From G963664835 sp965220775 (GTDB taxonomy: Bacteria > Chloroflexota > UBA6077 > FW602-bin22 > JBCLEL01): a stretch of DNA of 64,000 nucleotides. Positions 1 to 9,010 of this stretch are shown in pieces. The DNA lies in NCBI GenBank assembly GCA_965220775.1, contig OZ244845.1:2604001-2668000 (forward strand). The letters run 5' to 3'. A model generated the notes under the pieces. That model worked only from the letters and a program-made list of their open reading frames with translations. It made no database searches and was not told the origin of the DNA. Numbering within the stretch: the stretch's first letter is position 1; every line of letters begins with the position of its first letter. Made by a program: the position numbers and the translations under genes.

Positions 1-118
1 TGATCTTGACTACGTGCCCAATGAGGCGCGCGAGCTGCCGGTGCGGACCGCCATCTCGAACTCATTTGCATTTGGCGGGCATAACGTCGTTCTTGCCTTC
101 CAAAGATTCGAGGGTTAG
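1..118 (+). CDS. fabF: 3-oxoacyl-ACP synthase II, C-terminal end (partial)
   Basis: The open frame enters from the left edge (frame beginning at base 2) and ends with TAG at 116-118. Its last 38 residues include the FabF/KAS II tail: a YVPNEAR segment, then SNSFAFGGHN, where the GGHN contains the last catalytic-site residues of the ketosynthase fold, and a terminal FQRFEG. The enzyme condenses malonyl-ACP with acyl-ACP in fatty-acid elongation in the cytosol. The next gene begins 3 bases after the stop and takes its ribosome site from the end of fabF, so the two are probably co-transcribed. Only the C-terminus is visible, so the assignment rests on this short conserved stretch. Confidence 0.85.
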   Translation, partial: DLDYVPNEARELPVRTAISNSFAFGGHNVVLAFQRFEG

Positions 119-121
119 CAC

Positions 122-889
122 TTGCTCGTACACACAGACGAAAAACTCGTAAAATCCCGCAAGCGGATTGGCCAAATCGCGTCTTTTGGCGGAATGGGCG
201 TGTTGTTCGGGGGACTCCTCTTCTCCTGCCAAGCGCAGCCTGCATTTCAAGAAGGTGAGTCTGCGTCTATTGAGGCAGCTCTGATATCGTGGGTGGCACT
301 GATTGGCGGCTTTATTCTCGTCAGTATCGGTAGAAACCACAGCAGTCGATGGGGCGGTCAATTTCCGGCTCACGACGTTCTCACGAACTCGTTGAAAGGG
401 TTGGACAACCGGCACCGGTTGTACAACTATGCCCCACAATTGCCAACGGATCACTTGCTTCTCACGCCCTACGGGTTGATTGCCTTCGTGTCGCGGCCAA
501 ATTTTGGCGGCATAAATAATACTGGCGATCGTTGGGGACGGGAAGGCGGGATTAAAAAGCTACTGATGTACTTTGCCGAAGGCAGTCTTGGAAACCCCAC
601 TCGTGACGCCCTCACGATGGAGGAGCAGTTGAAGAAATGGCTTGACGAGCAGTTCGGCGAACGGGTAGCTAGTGGCATACCTCTTCAGACTGCTGTCGTC
701 TTTACCCATCCCCGTGCGTCGCTGAACGTCAAAGATCCCGCGGTGCCCGTTTTGGGAGGGAAAGATATCCGAGCGTTCGCCCGTGGAGGCGACGGCAAGT
801 CAAGGAAGGCTCGCCTGCCGACCGAGTTACGCAGACAGCTCGTTGATTTCTTGCGCGTCTACGAGTCCGCCGAGAGTACACCCGCGTAA
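122..889 (+). CDS. Membrane-anchored protein of unknown function
   Basis: A 255-residue protein starting at TTG, with GAGGG at 110-114 as ribosome site inside the end of fabF. Residues about 20-37 and 52-68 are hydrophobic and form two likely membrane helices. The rest is a soluble domain with a TPYGLIAFV stretch followed by glycine-rich GGINNTGDRWGREGG. This weakly recalls the N-terminal part of NERD (nuclease-related) domains, but no PD-(D/E)XK catalytic set can be identified, so I do not assign nuclease activity. Tight coupling to fabF suggests expression with lipid genes. Confidence 0.7.
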   Translation: MLVHTDEKLVKSRKRIGQIASFGGMGVLFGGLLFSCQAQPAFQEGESASIEAALISWVALIGGFILVSIGRNHSSRWGGQFPAHDVLTNSLKGLDNRHRLYNYAPQLPTDHLLLTPYGLIAFVSRPNFGGINNTGDRWGREGGIKKLLMYFAEGSLGNPTRDALTMEEQLKKWLDEQFGERVASGIPLQTAVVFTHPRASLNVKDPAVPVLGGKDIRAFARGGDGKSRKARLPTELRRQLVDFLRVYESAESTPA

Positions 890-1003
890 GAGCCGAGATG
901 ATCACATGTATCGGATTTAAGGACGACTCGACGAGATCACAAAGGAGAGTTTTGTTGCTTTGTTTCGAATTAGGCCGATTTGTCAGTTCCGTGGATTTGG
1001 ACC

Positions 1004-1825
1004 ATGAGTGAGATTTCGATGGAATCATCAACAACGCTTGGACAAGCTGTGGGAGACTATGTATCGACGTTGACGAACGAAGAAAGGGCGGGGCATCAAG
1101 GCGAGCTAAACCGCTTCGTGCTCTTCTTTGGCGTAAGGTCAAACATCGATCGGATTACTGCCGCCGAGATCGAGAGCTACCAGACTCAGATTCAACTCAG
1201 CGGTGTAGATCCTGCGATCCGATTGGACCCCGTTCGTCGCCTGCTGGCATTCGCTCACAAGAAGGGGGTCACGTCTATCAATCTAGCCAAGGTCCTGAAA
1301 AGCCGGCGGACGCCAACCAAGTCCAATATCCAGAAGGCCCAAAGCAGAGCGAGGCAAGAAGCGGTTTCGCAGGTTACCTCGGAAGGCTACAAGGAGCTGA
1401 AGAAAGAGCTCGAATATCTGTCCACGGAGGTACGGGCTGAGATCGCCCAGTTACTATACGACGCGCGGCTAGACAGAGATATCCGAGAAAACGCCCCCTA
1501 CGACGCGGCAAAACACCGTCAAGGCGAGGTTGAAGCACGAATTAGACTAATATCGCAAACATTGGCCACGTCGAAGGTCGTGGATAATGCGCAAGCCGAA
1601 GGCGATCAGATCGGCTTGGGCATGCACATAGTCTTACAGGACTTGACTCACGGTGGCGAGGTCGCCTATATGTTGGTAGGCAGTAGCGAGGCAAATCCGA
1701 GTGCCGCCAAGCTCTCGAACGAGTCTCCAGTCGGTAAGGCCTCGATTGGCCGCCGGGTGGGCGAAGAATTCGAGGTCCCGGCGCCGGCCGGCATCATCCG
1801 TTATAAGGTCGCGAGCGTCGGCTAG
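1004..1825 (+). CDS. greA: GreA-type transcript cleavage factor with an extra N-terminal helical domain
   Basis: The C-terminal ~160 residues are a full GreA/GreB protein: an N-terminal coiled coil with the tip sequence DIRENAPYDAAK, keeping the Asp and Glu that act in the RNA polymerase secondary channel, then the FKBP-like C-terminal domain ending VGEEFEVPAPAG. GreA rescues backtracked RNA polymerase by stimulating transcript cleavage. Residues about 5-95 form an added domain, with LGQAVGDYVSTL, ending in an arginine/lysine-rich linker, that resembles the core-binding (SAM-like) domain of tyrosine recombinases without the catalytic domain. The ATG at 1004 is chosen over an upstream TTG (980); an ATG at 1019 is also possible. 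Ordinary GreA is about 158 residues; this is 273. Confidence 0.85.
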   Translation: MSEISMESSTTLGQAVGDYVSTLTNEERAGHQGELNRFVLFFGVRSNIDRITAAEIESYQTQIQLSGVDPAIRLDPVRRLLAFAHKKGVTSINLAKVLKSRRTPTKSNIQKAQSRARQEAVSQVTSEGYKELKKELEYLSTEVRAEIAQLLYDARLDRDIRENAPYDAAKHRQGEVEARIRLISQTLATSKVVDNAQAEGDQIGLGMHIVLQDLTHGGEVAYMLVGSSEANPSAAKLSNESPVGKASIGRRVGEEFEVPAPAGIIRYKVASVG

Positions 1826-1890
1826 CGGTCGTCCTCACTGGCATTCGTGTCAACTCGTCAGTGGTGCCCATCGGTCTCGCTAGCCGGGCC

Positions 1891-2082
1891 TCACTCCCAC
1901 GTGATGATCCAAACACACGCGCCGGCAAGTAGGATGGTCGCGATCACCAGGGCTGAGCGCTGGGTTACGAGCAGGTCCACTTGTCTGGCTGAGTAAAGCA
2001 TTACCGCCACCATCACCGCCGCCAAGGCGAACCACATCGACAAGTACGGATGTTGTGCGATCCAACCCTTCACCTGCCTCAC
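1891..2082 (-). CDS. Small two-helix membrane protein
   Basis: A 63-residue protein starting at GTG, with a clear AAGGAG ribosome site 7 bases upstream (plus-strand 2089-2095), which is the main reason to accept such a short gene. Residues 15-30 and 42-59 are strongly hydrophobic, separated by a short polar loop (RQVDLLVTQR). It lies convergent to the greA-like gene and downstream of nothing on its own strand. No family recognised. Confidence 0.6.
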   Translation of the reverse strand: MRQVKGWIAQHPYLSMWFALAAVMVAVMLYSARQVDLLVTQRSALVIATILLAGACVWIITWE

Positions 2083-2259
2083 TCCAATCTCCTTCTACGC
2101 CGTGGATACGGCCAGAACCCGCCAAACTCTTACTCTCCAGAACGACTGCCCTATTCTAACATCAAGCGGTGTCGTGGACACTTGTCGACCCAGGCGGGAC
2201 CGAGATCATTCGCCCTGCGGTGTTTTGTTGATGCTGAGCGCCGGCGGCAGGCCAGGCGC

Positions 2260-4881
2260 CTATCTTGAGCCGGCAAAGTCTCCTACCGCTACCGTGGCCG
2301 CACCTTCAAACACGTACGAGCCCCCTCGGAAATCTACTCGAACCAAGCTGCCATCGAGGAACTGGCCCTCCAGTAGTTGGACCGCGAGAGGATCTACTAC
2401 GCGTCCCTGTAGAGTTCGGCGCAGTGGCCGGGCGCCAAACACCGGATCGTAACCCTCTTCCGCCAGCGCGCGCCTTGCTTCAGCGCTGACTTCGAGCGAG
2501 ATTCTCCGTTCCTTCAACCGCTCGGCAATACCCTCCAACTGTATGTCAACGATGCTCAAGATATGATCCGGCTCTAGTGGCTGGAAGATCAGTACCTCGT
2601 CGATCCGATTTAAGAACTCAGGCCTGAATCTGGCTCGCAGTTCCTGATTGACCATACTGCGGACCCTATTCTGATCGACGTTGCTGTCCTGGAAGATCAA
2701 CTCCGTGCCCACGTTGCTGGTCATGATGATCACGGCGTTCTTGAACTCGACCGTGCGACCCTGCCCATCGGTCATTCGCCCATCGTCCAGGACCTGCAGC
2801 AAGGCATTGAAGACATCTCCGTGGGCCTTCTCGATCTCGTCGAATAGGACCACTGCGAAGGGCCTCCTTCGTATCGCTTCGGTCAACTGGCCGGCCTCTT
2901 CGTAGCCGACGAAGCCCGGAGGAGCGCCGACAAGTCTGGATACGGAATGCTTCTCCATGTACTCGGACATGTCTATCCGGATCATCGCTTGCTCGTCGTC
3001 GAAGAGAAACTCTGCCAAGGCGCGCGCCAACTCCGTTTTGCCCACTCCGGTCGGCCCCAAGAATATAAAGCTTGCCAAAGGGCGATGAGGATCGTGTAAC
3101 CCTGCACGGGCCCGCCGGACCGCGCTCCCCACCGCGTCTATAGCCTCGTCCTGACCTATTACGCGCTCGTGCAACCGTTCTTCGATCTTCAGGAGCTTCT
3201 GCAACTCGCTCTCTAGCATCTTGCTCACCGGTACGCCGGTCCAGCGGCTGACTACGTCCGCGATGTCCTCTTCGTCGACCTCTTCCTTCAGCAGCCTGTT
3301 ACCTTCGTCGCCGATACCCGTTTGGGCCTCGGCTAGCTCCAGTTCGTAATTGACGAGATCAACGTATTTCAGTCTAGCCGCCAGCTCGAAGTCGGCGGCG
3401 CGCTCCGCCTTTTCGATTTCGATTCGCGTGTCCTCCAGCTTTTGTTTAATCTCGCGCAGCCTTGCAATCGATCGCTTTTCGTTATCCCACTGGAGGCGCA
3501 GGCGGGTTTCGATCTCTTTGAGCCCGCTGATCTCTTTCTCCAGCCGCGCGAGGCGGTCCTTCGAGGCGGGATCGGATTCTTTCTTCAGAGCCTCACGCTC
3601 GATTTCCAGTTGCGTCTTTCGTCGCTCGACCTCGTCGAGCTCACTTGGCATACTGTAGATCTCCACACGAGGCTTACTCGCCGCCTCATCTATCAGATCG
3701 ATCGCCTTATCCGGCAGGAATCGATCGGTGATGTAACGGTTTGAAAGCTGAGCGGCGGCAACCACGGCCGAGTCTTTTATCCTTACGCCATGATGAAGCT
3801 CGTAGCGTTCCCTTATGCCGCGCAGAATACTGACCGTCTCCTCGACCGTTGGTTGATCGACTAGCACCGGCTGGAACCGGCGCTCCAGCGCGGCATCCTT
3901 CTCTATTTGCTTTCGGTACTCGTCCAGGGTAGTCGCACCAATGCAATGAAGGTCGCCGCGCGCGAGCATCGGCTTTAGCATATTGGAAGCGTCCATCGCA
4001 CCTTCGGCCGCACCTGCGCCCACGACGGTGTGCAGGTCGTCGATGACCAATATCACTCGTCCGGCCGCCTCCCGCACTTCACGCAGTACCGCCTTCAAGC
4101 GTTCCTCGAACTCGCCCCGATACTTCGCTCCGGCCACAATCGAGCTGAGGTCAAGCGAAATTATCTGGCGCTCCTTGAGGCTATCAGGGACATCTCCTTG
4201 GACGATACGTCGAGCCAGACCCTCCGCGATAGCTGTCTTGCCAACACCTGGTTCGCCGGTCAGCACCGGATTGTTCTTGGTGCGACGCGAGAGCACTTGG
4301 ATAACCCGGCGGATCTCTTCGTCGCGTCCGATCACCGGATCGAGCTTGCCGGCCTGCGCCAACTGGGTAAGATCGCGGCCATATCGCTTCAGAGCCTGGT
4401 ATTTGTCTTCTGGATTCTGGTCGGCAATGCGTTGGCCGCCGCGCACCGACTCAAACGCCTTATAGACGTCTTCTACATTGACGCCAATATCGCTCAGCCG
4501 GCGCCCGATATCCGTAGAGCTTCCGGAAAGAACCATCGCGATGAACAGATGCTCTGTACTCACGAATTCATCGTGGAGACGCTTCGCCTCTTCCACCGAC
4601 TTGGACAACACCTTCGATAGCGTTGACGACATAGCCGGTTGAACCGGGGAAGCCAAACGGGGGAGTCGGTCGAGCAGCATCCGGGCTTCACCGGCCAGAG
4701 CTGCCGGGTCGTGTCCAAGCTTCTCGACAAGGCTGGGCACAATTCCGTCCGGTTGCTCCAGCAGGATCAGTGCCAAATGCTCAGGCTCGATCTGACCGTG
4801 GCTTGACTGCTCGGCAAATTGCTGCGCGCCATACATCGCATCTTGAGCTTTCTCGGTAAAACGGGTTGGATTCATAGCCAT
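2260..4881 (-). CDS. clpB: Hsp100 disaggregase ClpB/ClpC-type ATPase
   Basis: 873 residues with the full Hsp100 plan: double Clp-N repeat (1-145), first AAA+ module with Walker A GEPGVGKT (209-216), a long coiled-coil middle domain (about 410-525) as in ClpB, and a second AAA+ module with Walker A GPTGVGKT (609-616) and Walker B VVLFDE (677-682). The pore loop KYRG is at 253-256. It unfolds aggregated proteins together with DnaK and small heat-shock proteins. There is no LGF/IGF ClpP-binding loop that I can see, which favours ClpB over ClpC. The first Walker B reads VIDD instead of the usual acidic DE pair. Start ATG follows GGTGGTGA. It is divergent from hsp20, which fits shared heat-stress control. 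Confidence 0.93.
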   Translation of the reverse strand: MAMNPTRFTEKAQDAMYGAQQFAEQSSHGQIEPEHLALILLEQPDGIVPSLVEKLGHDPAALAGEARMLLDRLPRLASPVQPAMSSTLSKVLSKSVEEAKRLHDEFVSTEHLFIAMVLSGSSTDIGRRLSDIGVNVEDVYKAFESVRGGQRIADQNPEDKYQALKRYGRDLTQLAQAGKLDPVIGRDEEIRRVIQVLSRRTKNNPVLTGEPGVGKTAIAEGLARRIVQGDVPDSLKERQIISLDLSSIVAGAKYRGEFEERLKAVLREVREAAGRVILVIDDLHTVVGAGAAEGAMDASNMLKPMLARGDLHCIGATTLDEYRKQIEKDAALERRFQPVLVDQPTVEETVSILRGIRERYELHHGVRIKDSAVVAAAQLSNRYITDRFLPDKAIDLIDEAASKPRVEIYSMPSELDEVERRKTQLEIEREALKKESDPASKDRLARLEKEISGLKEIETRLRLQWDNEKRSIARLREIKQKLEDTRIEIEKAERAADFELAARLKYVDLVNYELELAEAQTGIGDEGNRLLKEEVDEEDIADVVSRWTGVPVSKMLESELQKLLKIEERLHERVIGQDEAIDAVGSAVRRARAGLHDPHRPLASFIFLGPTGVGKTELARALAEFLFDDEQAMIRIDMSEYMEKHSVSRLVGAPPGFVGYEEAGQLTEAIRRRPFAVVLFDEIEKAHGDVFNALLQVLDDGRMTDGQGRTVEFKNAVIIMTSNVGTELIFQDSNVDQNRVRSMVNQELRARFRPEFLNRIDEVLIFQPLEPDHILSIVDIQLEGIAERLKERRISLEVSAEARRALAEEGYDPVFGARPLRRTLQGRVVDPLAVQLLEGQFLDGSLVRVDFRGGSYVFEGAATVAVGDFAGSR

Positions 4882-5100
4882 TCACCACCAATAAAACACT
4901 GGACTCGGTCATCTTGAACATTCAATAAAAGGATATTATCTTTAGTGCTCCTTATCAAGTTTCTAATAGTAGTTTATAAACTTTACTATCATATTCGCGC
5001 AACTATCTTGACTAATTATAGAAGATGTACTAAAGTTTAGATCAAGGCGCGTGGGTGCCGAGCGCATAACCAATCGAATCATCCGAAGGAGGATATGAAA
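4882..5100. promoter_or_regulatory. AT-rich divergent promoter region between clpB and hsp20
   Basis: About 215 bases that are far richer in A+T than the surroundings and separate two divergent chaperone genes, so both promoters must lie here. Toward hsp20, TTGACT at 5008-5013 is followed 17 bases later by TAAAGT (5031-5036). Toward clpB, a TTGATA/TAATAT pair on the minus strand has short spacing (14). I find no CIRCE (TTAGCACTC-N9-GAGTGCTAA) or HAIR element, so the heat-shock regulator is not evident. Confidence 0.45.
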
Positions 5101-5550
5101 ATGCGAACCGTTACAAGATGGGAGCCAGTAGGCGAGTTGGTGTCGTTGCGGGAGATGATGAATAAGCTATTCGAGGATAGCTTCGTCCGCCCGCCGGCCT
5201 GGCCTGCTGACGGGTCTGGGACCAGAACCTTGCCGATCGACCTGCATGAGACGCCGGACGACTTCGTCGTGTCAGCTTCGGTACCGGGTGTAAAGCCTGA
5301 AGAGTTGGATATCACCGTCACCGGCGATACCCTCCAGCTAAAGGGCGAAACCAAGGCCGAGTCCAAAACCGAAGAGGCCAGCTACCTCCGAAAGGAGCGG
5401 CACTACGGCTCGTTCTACCGTGAGCTCGCGCTACCGACCGAGGTTCAGAGCGGCAAGGCCGAAGCGACTTTCGATAATGGCGTCCTCACCGTCAGGTTGC
5501 CGAAGGTTGACGAGGTCAAGCCGAAGCGAATCAAGGTCAACGTCAGCTAA
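5101..5550 (+). CDS. hsp20: Small heat-shock protein, HSP20/alpha-crystallin family
   Basis: 149 residues: a short N-terminal arm with REMMNKLFED, then the alpha-crystallin domain starting at the LPIDLHETPDDFVV segment, with the A-x-x-x-n-GVLTVRLPK consensus close to the C-terminus. It holds unfolding proteins as an ATP-independent chaperone, to be released by DnaK/ClpB. The ATG at 5101 is chosen because AAGGAGG (5086-5092) sits 8 bases upstream; the ATG at 5095 is only 2 bases from that site. It is followed by a strong terminator. Confidence 0.93.
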   Translation: MRTVTRWEPVGELVSLREMMNKLFEDSFVRPPAWPADGSGTRTLPIDLHETPDDFVVSASVPGVKPEELDITVTGDTLQLKGETKAESKTEEASYLRKERHYGSFYRELALPTEVQSGKAEATFDNGVLTVRLPKVDEVKPKRIKVNVS

Positions 5551-5572
5551 AGTAGCGAACTGCGGTCCACCA

Positions 5573-5605
5573 GCGGGCGGGTGTGCAACCCGCCCGCCTT
5601 TTTTT
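5573..5605 (+). terminator. Rho-independent terminator of hsp20
   Basis: A perfect 10-bp GC stem (5573-5582 with 5588-5597, GCGGGCGGGT/ACCCGCCCGC) with a 5-base loop is followed by C and seven T residues. It lies 23 bases after the hsp20 stop. Confidence 0.93.
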
Positions 5606-5697
5606 GCTTCTGACAGGTCAACTATTTGGAAATCGAATCGGAAATGCGATCCCAAGAATCGGATCGCGCGTAGCCATCTATCGATTTACTTTCCCGA

Positions 5698-5755
5698 TTG
5701 ACGCACCTCCGGCACCCGTCTAGACTCATACCCACAAGTGACGGTCCGCCACTTG
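5698..5755 (+). promoter_or_regulatory. Promoter and possible operator of the lyase/dehydrogenase operon
   Basis: TTGACG (5698-5703), a 17-base spacer and TAGACT (5721-5726) form a plausible sigma-70 promoter with a ~65-base leader. Just downstream, CAAGTG (5735-5740) and CACTTG (5750-5755) form an inverted repeat over the expected start site, a typical place for a repressor of a catabolic operon. No regulator gene is adjacent. Confidence 0.5.
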
Positions 5756-5796
5756 GTTAACAACCAGTCATCCGCGTAAACAGTGGGTTGAACGTA

Positions 5797-6735
5797 ATGC
5801 TAGACCTCAACCGCCTCCATGGGATATTCCCCCCAATCTTGACACCGATGAATGACGACGAGTCGCCGGATCTGGAGTCTTTGGCCAGCTTGATCGACTT
5901 CCTGATCGGTAACGGGGTGCACGGCATATGGGTGAACGGAACCACCGGCGAGTTCCCCTGCTTCGACACTTCCGAGCGAGCCGCCATCGTGCGAAGAACC
6001 GTCGCGACGGTCGCCGGCCGGGTGCCGATCATTGCCGGCATCGGCGACTGCAGCACTCGGCTTGCGATTCATCACGGCCGGCTAGCGGCCGAGGCCGGCG
6101 TGGACGCCATCGCCCTCACTCCGCCCTACTACTACGTCACGAGCCAGTCCGAGCTCTTGGACCATTTCCGCCGGCTGCGAGCGGAGGTCGACGCACCTTT
6201 GATGGTCTACAACATTCCCCAAACCGTTAAGGTCAAGCTCGACGTTTCCACAATGCTGCAACTGGTTGACGAAGGAACGGTCATGGGACTCAAGGACAGC
6301 CAGAACGACCTGGACTGGTTCCGGCAGGTAATGATAGGCGCCCGCCGCTCCGGCAAGGAGATTCGAGGCTTTCTCGGCACCCAGGCGCTGATCGACGCCG
6401 GCCTCCTGGCCGGTGCCCACGGCGCAATTCCCAGTACCTCGAACATTGCGCCGCGGGCCTGCGTCGGCGCTTACGAGGCGGCTCGACGAGGGGACATTGC
6501 CTCCGCCAACCTCTATCAAGAGAACGTGATCGCCACGCGGTCGATCGCTTCGGTTGTCCGGGGATCTACGCAGGGCGCCATCTTGGCCGGCATGAAATCG
6601 GCGCTGAAGCTGATGGGAGTCATCAAGTCTGCAAGGGTCAGCGGCCCCTTCAGAACCGCGTCGGCCGATGAAGAGGCAAGAATAGGTCAGCTGATCGAAG
6701 AGTTGGAACTGTCGCCGGCCGCCAGCGCCTTCTAG
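5797..6735 (+). CDS. Dihydrodipicolinate synthase-family aldolase/lyase
   Basis: A 312-residue class I aldolase of the DapA/NanA/KDG-aldolase superfamily. Visible marks are GTTGE (48-52), Tyr138 in YNIP and the Schiff-base Lys166 in GLKDS. It forms an imine with a pyruvate-like substrate and makes or breaks a C-C bond, or dehydrates a sugar acid. As first gene of an operon with two Gfo/Idh/MocA dehydrogenases it more likely acts in sugar-acid catabolism than in lysine synthesis. ATG 5797 is used; a TTG lies 9 bases upstream and neither has a strong ribosome site. Substrate cannot be read from sequence. Confidence 0.85.
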   Translation: MLDLNRLHGIFPPILTPMNDDESPDLESLASLIDFLIGNGVHGIWVNGTTGEFPCFDTSERAAIVRRTVATVAGRVPIIAGIGDCSTRLAIHHGRLAAEAGVDAIALTPPYYYVTSQSELLDHFRRLRAEVDAPLMVYNIPQTVKVKLDVSTMLQLVDEGTVMGLKDSQNDLDWFRQVMIGARRSGKEIRGFLGTQALIDAGLLAGAHGAIPSTSNIAPRACVGAYEAARRGDIASANLYQENVIATRSIASVVRGSTQGAILAGMKSALKLMGVIKSARVSGPFRTASADEEARIGQLIEELELSPAASAF

Positions 6736-6793
6736 ACGCACCGCAACCGCACGGCGGGATGACGGCATAAGGGTTGATGATCGGAGGACACCG

Positions 6794-7858
6794 ATGAAAA
6801 CCTATCGAACGGCGATAATCGGAATGCGTGGGATCGGAAGCAGCGTGGCCAAACCGCCGCCAAATCCGGTCTTGGGGCAGCTCATACCCGCGTCGCATGT
6901 CGAAAACTATGCCCTTCTTCCCCAGACCGAGCTTGTCGCCGTCTGCGACCTGGTGCCGGACCTGCTTGAGGGCTTCCGGCGAGATTTCGGCGCAACGCTT
7001 CCCAATGTCAACATCTACGCCGACTACCGTGAGATGCTCTCGAAAGAGCGGATCGACATCCTCAGCGTCGCCACCTCCGACCACGTGCACGCCCAGATGA
7101 CCGTCGATGGAGTCGAGGCCGGCGCCAAGGCCATCCTGTGCGAAAAACCCATCGCGACGACACTTGCCGATGCCGACAGAATGATCGCAGCCTGCGAGCG
7201 GGCCGGCGTCCCATTGATGATCCACCACAACCGGCGCTGGGAGCCAGAGTATCAACAGGCGCGCGAGCTGATCCGCTCCGGTGAAATTGGCGAGCTGAGA
7301 CTCGTCTTCGCCACGCTCGGCGGCCCCCGGGCGATGCTGTTCCGCAACGGGACCCACCTGATCGATCTCCTCTGCTTCTTCGCCGATGCGGATCCCGCTT
7401 GGGTCATGGGCGACCTCGACGACCATTTTCGCGACTACGGACCCAGGTACGCCGGCAGCGGCGGCCGCGACGCCACCACCGATCCCGGATGCAGCGCCTA
7501 CGTTCACTTCGACAACGGCGTAAGAGCGTTCATCAACATCTCCAAGAACGCGCCCCAAAACTTCGAGTTGGAGCTCGTCTGCGAGAATGGCCGCATCAGG
7601 GTCGGCCGCAACGTCGGCGAGGTCTGGCGAATGCCGCCCCCCTGGCAGGCGTTCGTCAGCCGGCTACAGCCGGAGCAAACTACCAGGATCAACCTGCTAG
7701 CCGCGATACCTGAGTTGATTGACATGATCGAGAGTGGCCGCCGCGAAGGCACTTCAACCGCTCAGGACGGCCGCCGGGCCCTGTCGATAATTCTCGGCAT
7801 ACTCCAGTCGAACGTCGCCGGCTCCAGCCGGATCGACTTCCCCATCCAGGATATGTGA
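6794..7858 (+). CDS. Gfo/Idh/MocA-family oxidoreductase
   Basis: 354 residues. N-terminal Rossmann fold for NAD(P) with IIGMRGIGSS; then the family's EKP motif in LCEKPIATTLADA, whose Lys is the catalytic proton relay; then the alpha/beta substrate domain. The glycine fingerprint is modified and followed by an unusual proline-rich insertion (KPPPNP) not typical of the family. Ribosome site GGAGG 7 bases before ATG. It probably oxidises or reduces a cyclic sugar or inositol derivative, together with the paralogue 66 bases downstream. Confidence 0.85.
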   Translation: MKTYRTAIIGMRGIGSSVAKPPPNPVLGQLIPASHVENYALLPQTELVAVCDLVPDLLEGFRRDFGATLPNVNIYADYREMLSKERIDILSVATSDHVHAQMTVDGVEAGAKAILCEKPIATTLADADRMIAACERAGVPLMIHHNRRWEPEYQQARELIRSGEIGELRLVFATLGGPRAMLFRNGTHLIDLLCFFADADPAWVMGDLDDHFRDYGPRYAGSGGRDATTDPGCSAYVHFDNGVRAFINISKNAPQNFELELVCENGRIRVGRNVGEVWRMPPPWQAFVSRLQPEQTTRINLLAAIPELIDMIESGRREGTSTAQDGRRALSIILGILQSNVAGSSRIDFPIQDM

Positions 7859-7924
7859 GCGGTTGGTGCCGCCGGCCCGTCATGGTCGCCGTGCGGCCGG
7901 CCGAAACCAGAACAGGAGTTGGGA

Positions 7925-9010
7925 ATGACTCTAACCATCGGAATGATCGGACTCACCCACCCGCACTCACGCGGACATCTCTCAACGCTCGACACCCATG
8001 ATCGGGTCACCGAGATTGCAGCTTACGACCCCGACGCGGAAGCGCGCTCCGCCGCCACCAAGAATTGGCCCAAGATCGATTCGACATACGATGACCTCGA
8101 CGCCCTGTTGGCGCGGAGCGACATTCCGGCCGTCTTGGTCGCCGTGCCCAACGATCAGGCGCCCGAAGTCATCATCAGAGCCGCCCGAGCCGGCAAGCAC
8201 GTTATGTGCGACAAGCCTTGCGCCCGAAACGCGGACGAGTTCCGGCCGGTCGTCGAAGAGCTGGAACGCTGCCGGGTACGCTTCACCACCTTCTACAACT
8301 GGAGGCGGCATCCCGCCGTCCGAAAGATGCGCGAGTTGGTCGTCGCCGAGGCATTGGGCCGGCTCACTTCGGTCGAGTTGAGGATCGTGACCACCCAGGT
8401 GAGGCTCCGGGACCCGTCGCACTGGATCTTCAAACGTGACGTAGCCGGCGGAGGCATCCTTTCCTGGCTCGCCTGCCACTATATCGACATGATGCGCTAT
8501 CTGACCGGCCAAGAGGTGGCAAGCGTAGCAGCGCTCGCCGGCACCCTGAGCGGCGAGGATATCAGCGTCGAGGACGTGGCGAGCGTATCGTTTCGCCTCA
8601 CCCACGGCACCTTGGCTAGCCTCCATGCCGGCTACCTGCTATCGACCGGCAAGGCCGGCTATGAGGGCGCTCGCAACGACACCGCCATCATCTTCCGCGG
8701 CACCTACGGCACGCTGTCCCTTGTCGAGAGACGCGGCCAACCGGTCGTCAAGCTGCAAACCATCGCCCCGGACTGGAAGACCGCGCCGGAGCAGGGTTTC
8801 CGGTTCGCCCTGCCGGCGGTCGCGGCATACGGCGGCGCCCACGGTCTCGCGTTTGTCGATGACTTCATCCAGAAGTCCCTCGACGGCGTTGGGCAAATCT
8901 CCGTATCCGCCGACGACGCGCTGAAGCTCCTTGAGATCGTCGACGCCATTTACCTCTCGGTAGAACAAGAGCAGGTCGTCCACATGCCCGGCGGCACCCC
9001 ATCGCCGTAG
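7925..9010 (+). CDS. Gfo/Idh/MocA-family oxidoreductase (second paralogue)
   Basis: 361 residues; Rossmann fold start TIGMIGLTHPHSRGH, with histidines in place of the usual second and third glycines; family EKP motif present as DKP in MCDKPCARNADE; then the C-terminal substrate domain with GGGILSWLACHYIDM. ATG 7925 follows AGGAG by 6 bases. Last gene of the three-gene operon; a run of dispersed repeats begins immediately after its stop. Exact substrate unknown. Confidence 0.85.
   Translation: MTLTIGMIGLTHPHSRGHLSTLDTHDRVTEIAAYDPDAEARSAATKNWPKIDSTYDDLDALLARSDIPAVLVAVPNDQAPEVIIRAARAGKHVMCDKPCARNADEFRPVVEELERCRVRFTTFYNWRRHPAVRKMRELVVAEALGRLTSVELRIVTTQVRLRDPSHWIFKRDVAGGGILSWLACHYIDMMRYLTGQEVASVAALAGTLSGEDISVEDVASVSFRLTHGTLASLHAGYLLSTGKAGYEGARNDTAIIFRGTYGTLSLVERRGQPVVKLQTIAPDWKTAPEQGFRFALPAVAAYGGAHGLAFVDDFIQKSLDGVGQISVSADDALKLLEIVDAIYLSVEQEQVVHMPGGTPSP

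Noticed and set aside
6650..7558. 302-codon minus-strand frame over the lyase and dehydrogenase genes
   Set aside because: Gly/Val/Asp-rich shadow of two well-supported genes; no domain.
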